From NCBI GenBank assembly GCA_964579205.1, contig CAZOFH010000001.1, positions 62,001-126,000 of the forward strand: 64,000 nucleotides of DNA, given 5' to 3'. The notes beneath the pieces are model-generated. The model did not search any database, had not been told where the DNA came from, and saw only the letters and a program-made list of their open reading frames with translations. Positions 60,157 through 64,000 of this stretch are shown one piece after another. How positions within the stretch are numbered: the stretch's first letter is position 1; every line of letters starts with the position of its first letter. The position numbers and the translations under genes were made by a program. The stretch comes from UBA7867 sp964579205. Lineage in GTDB: Bacteria > Bacillota > Clostridia > Christensenellales > UBA1242.

Positions 60157-62943
60157 TTAGACTGGCTCAAAAACGGCGATTACTACCGAGTCCATTACTT
60201 GCGATTTTTGGAAATGCGCCACCGCAGTGGTGCCCAGCGAATTGCCGTCCACATCCGTCCATTTGACGAACTTGTACCCATCCATTGCCACAGCCTCGCA
60301 AGTGATCGTGCCAGCGTCGGCAAGGTTGTCTAAATCAGCCCCCAAGATGTACGCAGCGCCGCCCGTGGTCGCCTGCAGAGCCACACCATTTACCGAGCCA
60401 CTCGACCTCAGCCCCGAATACGCTCCCGAAGCAGTCTGCACATACACAGGAATGCTACCGTCCGCCTCAAAATCGTGCGAAATCACCTCAAAATTGAGCG
60501 CAAACGCATTACTCTGCTCGTTCGCAAAATAGGTTACATTGGTAGCGAAATTAGTATTGCCCAATTCCGCCTTGCAATATGTGATCTTTATCCAATTTAC
60601 ATTGTCAAATGACACCTTTGACACGTGGTACCCAGATGCAGGGATGATTTTGATAGTCGCGTTCTGCACTTCAGCATCGGCATACTGTTCGCAAGAAAAT
60701 TGCGTTGTCGCCCCCGTCATCGTCACACTTGCGCAAGCAATCCAGTACGCGTACAGCGTGAGGTTGGCAGTGTATTTTGACACGGTAATGTTTGGGTCAC
60801 CGTCTATGTCGTAGATTTTCTGCCCACCGCCATTGGTCTGTGTAAAGTACCCGCGGAAAGAGTACCCTCGTCGAGTCGGCGGCGTGATGCTCAGCAAACT
60901 CACGTCGTATGTAGCCGTCACCGAGGTCGTGCCAGCATTCGTCGCCGATTGATTGTCTAGCGTAATCGTCACCGACACCGCCGTCCACACCGCATATAGA
61001 TCCACCGTAGCGCCATTTGTGGAAGTCAAATTTCGTACGCTCGCCCCGTCAGTATACGACATCGAGCCCGTACTGCTGGTCGCCCAGCCCGAGAATGTAT
61101 ACCCCGTCCGCGAAAACGCATTGCTAGTCAGACTCTTGTACGAATTGTACGTGTGCGTCGAATTACTCATCGACCCGCTACCACCATTTGAGTTATATCT
61201 TACATAATAAGTGTTGGCAGTCCATCCAGCATACAGTCTCACAGTACCGCCGTCTACCGCTGTCAAATTGCTGACACTGGCACCGTCGTTGTACTGTTTT
61301 GAACCGCTACTACTCGTCGCCCAGCCCGAGAATGTGTACCCTGTACGCGTGAATGAACAAGTACTCAAGTTTTTTGACACGCCATAAGTGTGCGATGTAC
61401 TGCTCATCGAGCCGCTACCACCATTTGAGTTATAACTCACTGTGTAGGTGTGCGGTATCCATTTTGCATATATAGTGGTGTTTGATGAAAATGCCGATGT
61501 GCTGCTGACAGGAGTGCCGCTAGCGGTGTAGACTTGAGTGCCACCGCCATTTGTACTGGTATAATACCCTGCGAAATCATACCCCGTGCGAGTCGGAGTG
61601 CTGATATTATATAGGGTGTCGCCCGAATTGGCTAGCATCTTGTCCGTGCCGCCGCTACCGCTTTGCTTGTCAAAAGTCAGCACCGTGCCGTCGTGATGCG
61701 CCATCACATCAGTGAGCGATAGCAGTAGACACGGACGCACCGCGAGGCTAGAACATACACTACCACTACCCTCGGTATTGCCTGCTGCAGGCAAAGCGTA
61801 CACCGACATAGAATAAGATGACTGACTACAACTTGCCGAACGAGTCCAAGTCCTGCAATACGCAGTACCGCTATCGTTGGTTTGACTGGTACCTATGTAA
61901 CTAGTCGATATCGAAGATGTGCTGCCATTGTATGTAGAGCGTTCTGCTGTGCTCATCTCCCACAGCCCGTCATAATCATCACAGTACCCTACCTCAGCCA
62001 TACTAGGTAGCCATAGATAATCTTCTCCCCAACTAGTGTAGTAGGTCGAATTTGCTGAGTAAAAATCCTGACTGCTGCTCACCCAAGAACCAGTGTAATT
62101 ACTACTATTAGTCGAGGTCAAAGCCTCATTCGTTAGCCAATATGTAGACTGGTTTCTATTCGCTGGGTTTTGCAAAGCATTCATCCACGACATATTGTAC
62201 GGCGTCTTGAGATAATAGGTTAGCCCCTTGCTTGCCACAGTGTATAGAGCGAAAATATGGTCGCTACTACCACTATAAGTATATTGCTCTATAGTGTCAT
62301 TGTCTGTTGAATATCTCTTGCTATACGGGTTGTTGAGGGTCGCTGTACGAATGTAACTAGTACCGTACATGCTACTAGGGTATGTGCCAGCATACCTGTG
62401 GTACCAGTCGGCAGACCAGTCAGAATACAGCCCACCATTGACCAAGCCATAGTGTTCGCCCAAATTGTTGCTAGTAGTGCCCCACTCAGATTGATAGTTG
62501 TTGCTCAGCCATAGCGTGGCTACTAGATCGCCATACCTGTCTTTGGAAACAAATGTCACTATCCAGTCTAGCCCGCCGAGCCGCACTACTATACTTTGCC
62601 CATTAGTCTTGTTGTATGTTTTGGCACGCAAAGTAGCCGCAGTGCGCGGAGTAGTAGTCGCGCTCATACTGTTCATTTGATCATAAATATTCCCAGCACT
62701 GCCGTATATCATATTGACCATAGTCTCCACAGTATCACTATCAAAAGGTTTTTGCCCTGTCGCCGTAGTCTTGTTGACTAGCAGTTCATTCACACGCTTG
62801 AATGAACTAGTGTTTGACGAGGTAAACGCGTTTGACGGACGAAAAACCGTGTACCATAGCACCACCCCTGCGCCTATCACAGTGATAATTATCATCAATA
62901 TGGATATTATGCCACCCGTGGTGCGTACCCACTGCTTTTTCAT
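60157..62943 (-). CDS. Surface protein with DUF6273-like head and InlB-type repeats
   Basis: 928 residues from the ATG at 62943 (GGAGG nine bases upstream; an ATG at 62949 is too close). One membrane helix at about 12-34 and an outside remainder, so it is anchored by its N-terminus; no LPxTG. Residues 85-430 resemble DUF6273-type folds (LGGLDWIV, YLWLPSMAEVGY, AVRPCLLLSL). Four InlB B-repeats (Flg_new type) follow at about 435-730, with RTGYDFAGYY and RTGYTFSGWAT units. A C-terminal domain of about 190 residues is shared with the neighbour. Very Ser/Thr/Tyr-rich. Role unknown; adhesion is typical for such repeats. Confidence 0.75.
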   Translation of the reverse strand: MKKQWVRTTGGIISILMIIITVIGAGVVLWYTVFRPSNAFTSSNTSSFKRVNELLVNKTTATGQKPFDSDTVETMVNMIYGSAGNIYDQMNSMSATTTPRTAATLRAKTYNKTNGQSIVVRLGGLDWIVTFVSKDRYGDLVATLWLSNNYQSEWGTTSNNLGEHYGLVNGGLYSDWSADWYHRYAGTYPSSMYGTSYIRTATLNNPYSKRYSTDNDTIEQYTYSGSSDHIFALYTVASKGLTYYLKTPYNMSWMNALQNPANRNQSTYWLTNEALTSTNSSNYTGSWVSSSQDFYSANSTYYTSWGEDYLWLPSMAEVGYCDDYDGLWEMSTAERSTYNGSTSSISTSYIGTSQTNDSGTAYCRTWTRSASCSQSSYSMSVYALPAAGNTEGSGSVCSSLAVRPCLLLSLTDVMAHHDGTVLTFDKQSGSGGTDKMLANSGDTLYNISTPTRTGYDFAGYYTSTNGGGTQVYTASGTPVSSTSAFSSNTTIYAKWIPHTYTVSYNSNGGSGSMSSTSHTYGVSKNLSTCSFTRTGYTFSGWATSSSGSKQYNDGASVSNLTAVDGGTVRLYAGWTANTYYVRYNSNGGSGSMSNSTHTYNSYKSLTSNAFSRTGYTFSGWATSSTGSMSYTDGASVRNLTSTNGATVDLYAVWTAVSVTITLDNQSATNAGTTSVTATYDVSLLSITPPTRRGYSFRGYFTQTNGGGQKIYDIDGDPNITVSKYTANLTLYAYWIACASVTMTGATTQFSCEQYADAEVQNATIKIIPASGYHVSKVSFDNVNWIKITYCKAELGNTNFATNVTYFANEQSNAFALNFEVISHDFEADGSIPVYVQTASGAYSGLRSSGSVNGVALQATTGGAAYILGADLDNLADAGTITCEAVAMDGYKFVKWTDVDGNSLGTTAVAHFQKSQVMDSVVIAVFEPV

Positions 62944-62949
62944 ACCCAT

Positions 62950-63090
62950 TCCCCTCCAGTTGTATTATTTTTTTGTGTCAGGGGCACAGCCCCTGCATTG
63001 TAAAAAGGATAGACGGTCAAAATATACCTGTATAATGGCAAGCATCATACGCACCCCCCGCAACGCGGGTGTACGAGCAGCCCCGCCGTG
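62950..63090. repeat. Spacer with palindrome and module C between surface genes
   Basis: CAGGGGC/GCCCCTG palindrome at 62979-62995 and a module C relative (CACCCCCCGCAACGCGGGTG) near 63040. No promoter is clear. Confidence 0.45.
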
Positions 63091-64000
63091 TCACTCGCTA
63101 GACATATTGTCGAGGTCGGTATTGATGTTGCCTGAGGTGATTGGGGCAAAGACAGCCACTACCACAGAGTCCATTACTTCAGACTTTTTAAAGCGCACCG
63201 AGGCAGCCGTGCTCAATACCGCACCGCTAGAGTCGGTCCAGTGCTTGAATTCATACCCGTATTGCGTGACAAACGCCGCACAAGTGATCGTGTCGTTATC
63301 AGCGAGATTTTCGACATCATCGCCCACGATGAATGCCTTACCGCCAAAGGTCGATTGCACCGCCACCCCTTCTAGTTTTGTAGCACCTGCTGTCTTTAGT
63401 CCAGAATAGTTGCCTGATACAGTCTTGAGGTAAATTATAATACATCCGTCATCCTCAAAATCGTGCAGCATCATCTCAAATTTGAGCGCGAATACATTAC
63501 TCTGCTCGTTCGCAAAATAAGTAACATTCATCGCATACGGCGTGTTGCCGATATCCGCCTTGCAGTAGATGACATCTATCCAGTGAGTATTGTCAAAAGA
63601 AAGTTGCGATATGTGATAGCCTGTCGCAGGAGTAATTTTGATAGTGGCATTAGGCATATATTTATCAAAGAACATCTCATCTGCAAATTGCGTCGTAGCG
63701 CCTGTCACTGTGGCATTTAGATAAGGTGCCCAGTACGCATATAAGGTGACATTTGAGGCAAAGGTCGACTTTGTGACACTCGGAGTGCCGTCCGCATTAT
63801 AGATTTTTTGCCCTGCGCCATTGGTCTGTGTATAATATCCTGCGAAAACGTGTCTTGATGGACCGCCTGACGGAGGTGTAATATTAGACAATGCCGCATT
63901 GTATGTCGCAGAGACTGATGTGCTGCCTGCAGTCGTGGCGGATTGATTGTTGAGAGTGATTGTCACAGTCACCCCTTGCCATACAGCATACAGGTTGACC
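63091..64000 (-). CDS. Second InlB-repeat surface protein, 5'-partial
   Basis: Frame open to the window edge; about 302 codons visible. The visible N-terminal end reads VNLYAVWQGV, the end of an InlB repeat, then one further repeat (about 10-90) and the conserved C-terminal domain. That domain shares long blocks with the 60157 product: the GATTQF, NVTYFANEQSN, FALKFE, NLADNDTITC and EVMDSVVVAVF stretches. A short Asn/Asp/Ser tail is extra. The two genes are tandem paralogues on one strand. Confidence 0.8.
   Translation of the reverse strand, partial: VNLYAVWQGVTVTITLNNQSATTAGSTSVSATYNAALSNITPPSGGPSRHVFAGYYTQTNGAGQKIYNADGTPSVTKSTFASNVTLYAYWAPYLNATVTGATTQFADEMFFDKYMPNATIKITPATGYHISQLSFDNTHWIDVIYCKADIGNTPYAMNVTYFANEQSNVFALKFEMMLHDFEDDGCIIIYLKTVSGNYSGLKTAGATKLEGVAVQSTFGGKAFIVGDDVENLADNDTITCAAFVTQYGYEFKHWTDSSGAVLSTAASVRFKKSEVMDSVVVAVFAPITSGNINTDLDNMSSE

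Noticed and set aside
59856..60266. 136-codon plus-strand frame after cwlD
   Set aside because: Made of repeat sequence, a terminator and the antisense of the surface-protein gene.
1..64000. CRISPR array, tRNA or rRNA genes, insertion sequences, prophage
   Set aside because: No regular repeat-spacer pattern, cloverleaf, rRNA-like stretch, transposase, integrase or phage structural gene was seen.

Overview
The window looks like a chromosomal segment of an uncultured, endospore-forming Firmicute of the Clostridia type. Evidence for this is the complete spoIIIAA-AH cluster, spoIVB followed by a spo0A homologue, spoIIM, a dacF-type carboxypeptidase, sigH and cwlD, strong Shine-Dalgarno sites (GGAGG), and sigma-A promoters often carrying an extended -10 (TGnTATAAT). 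The lineage cannot be fixed from the sequence. A class I lysyl-tRNA synthetase, an archaeal/eukaryal-like histidyl-tRNA synthetase, an EF-P with arginine at its tip and a polC reduced to its N-terminal, OB and exonuclease parts all suggest a divergent clade.

Layout. 1-1.3 kb: asparagine/threonine-rich protein of unknown role, probably cut by the window edge. 1.5-3.8 kb: small unknown gene, a cluster of intergenic hairpin repeats and the rplM-rpsI operon. 3.8-8.6 kb: dacF, spoIIM, spo0A-like, spoIVB and argR. 8.6-11.5 kb: CorB-like membrane protein, xseB, xseA, nusB and asp23. 11.5-16.9 kb: spoIIIAH-AA, then efp. 17-24.4 kb: Nfo-like TIM barrel, truB, nrnA, rbfA, infB, ylxQ, ylxR, nusA. 24.5-31.4 kb: polC fragment, rseP, cdsA, uppS, frr, tsf, rpsB. 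31.6-36.2 kb: DUF1292 protein, ruvX, two beta-helix paralogues flanking a YtxH-like microprotein, nifU-like, nifS, trxA. 36.3-45.9 kb: hisS, hslU, hslV, trmFO, topA, a 25-residue membrane peptide, dprA, comM. 46.1-52 kb: rpsU and an RNase III-domain gene (+), serS and class I lysS (-), a small membrane protein and dnaB (+). 52.4-58.7 kb: cca, an unknown gene, recR, ebfC, split dnaX, sigH, rlmB, mrnC. 58.9 kb to the end: cwlD, a repeat-rich gap, and two paralogous surface proteins with InlB-type repeats.

Most genes lie on the minus strand in compact, often overlapping operons. The order is the conserved Firmicute order, but several expected members are missing from their usual slots: pyrH, dxr, ispG, rimP, ribF/rpsO and xerC. 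No tRNA, rRNA, CRISPR array, insertion sequence or prophage was seen.

The most interesting items are: (1) dnaX split at an A10 run that should allow -1 slippage or ATGA re-initiation; (2) a polC lacking PHP and polymerase domains in the normal polC slot; (3) a Spo0A homologue whose receiver has lost the phosphorylation site; (4) EF-P with Arg32; (5) a dispersed family of intergenic elements with conserved arms but copy-specific hairpin stems; (6) two genes (mrnC, cca) whose promoters imply leaderless mRNAs; and (7) a DnaB helicase ending in an SSB-like acidic tail.
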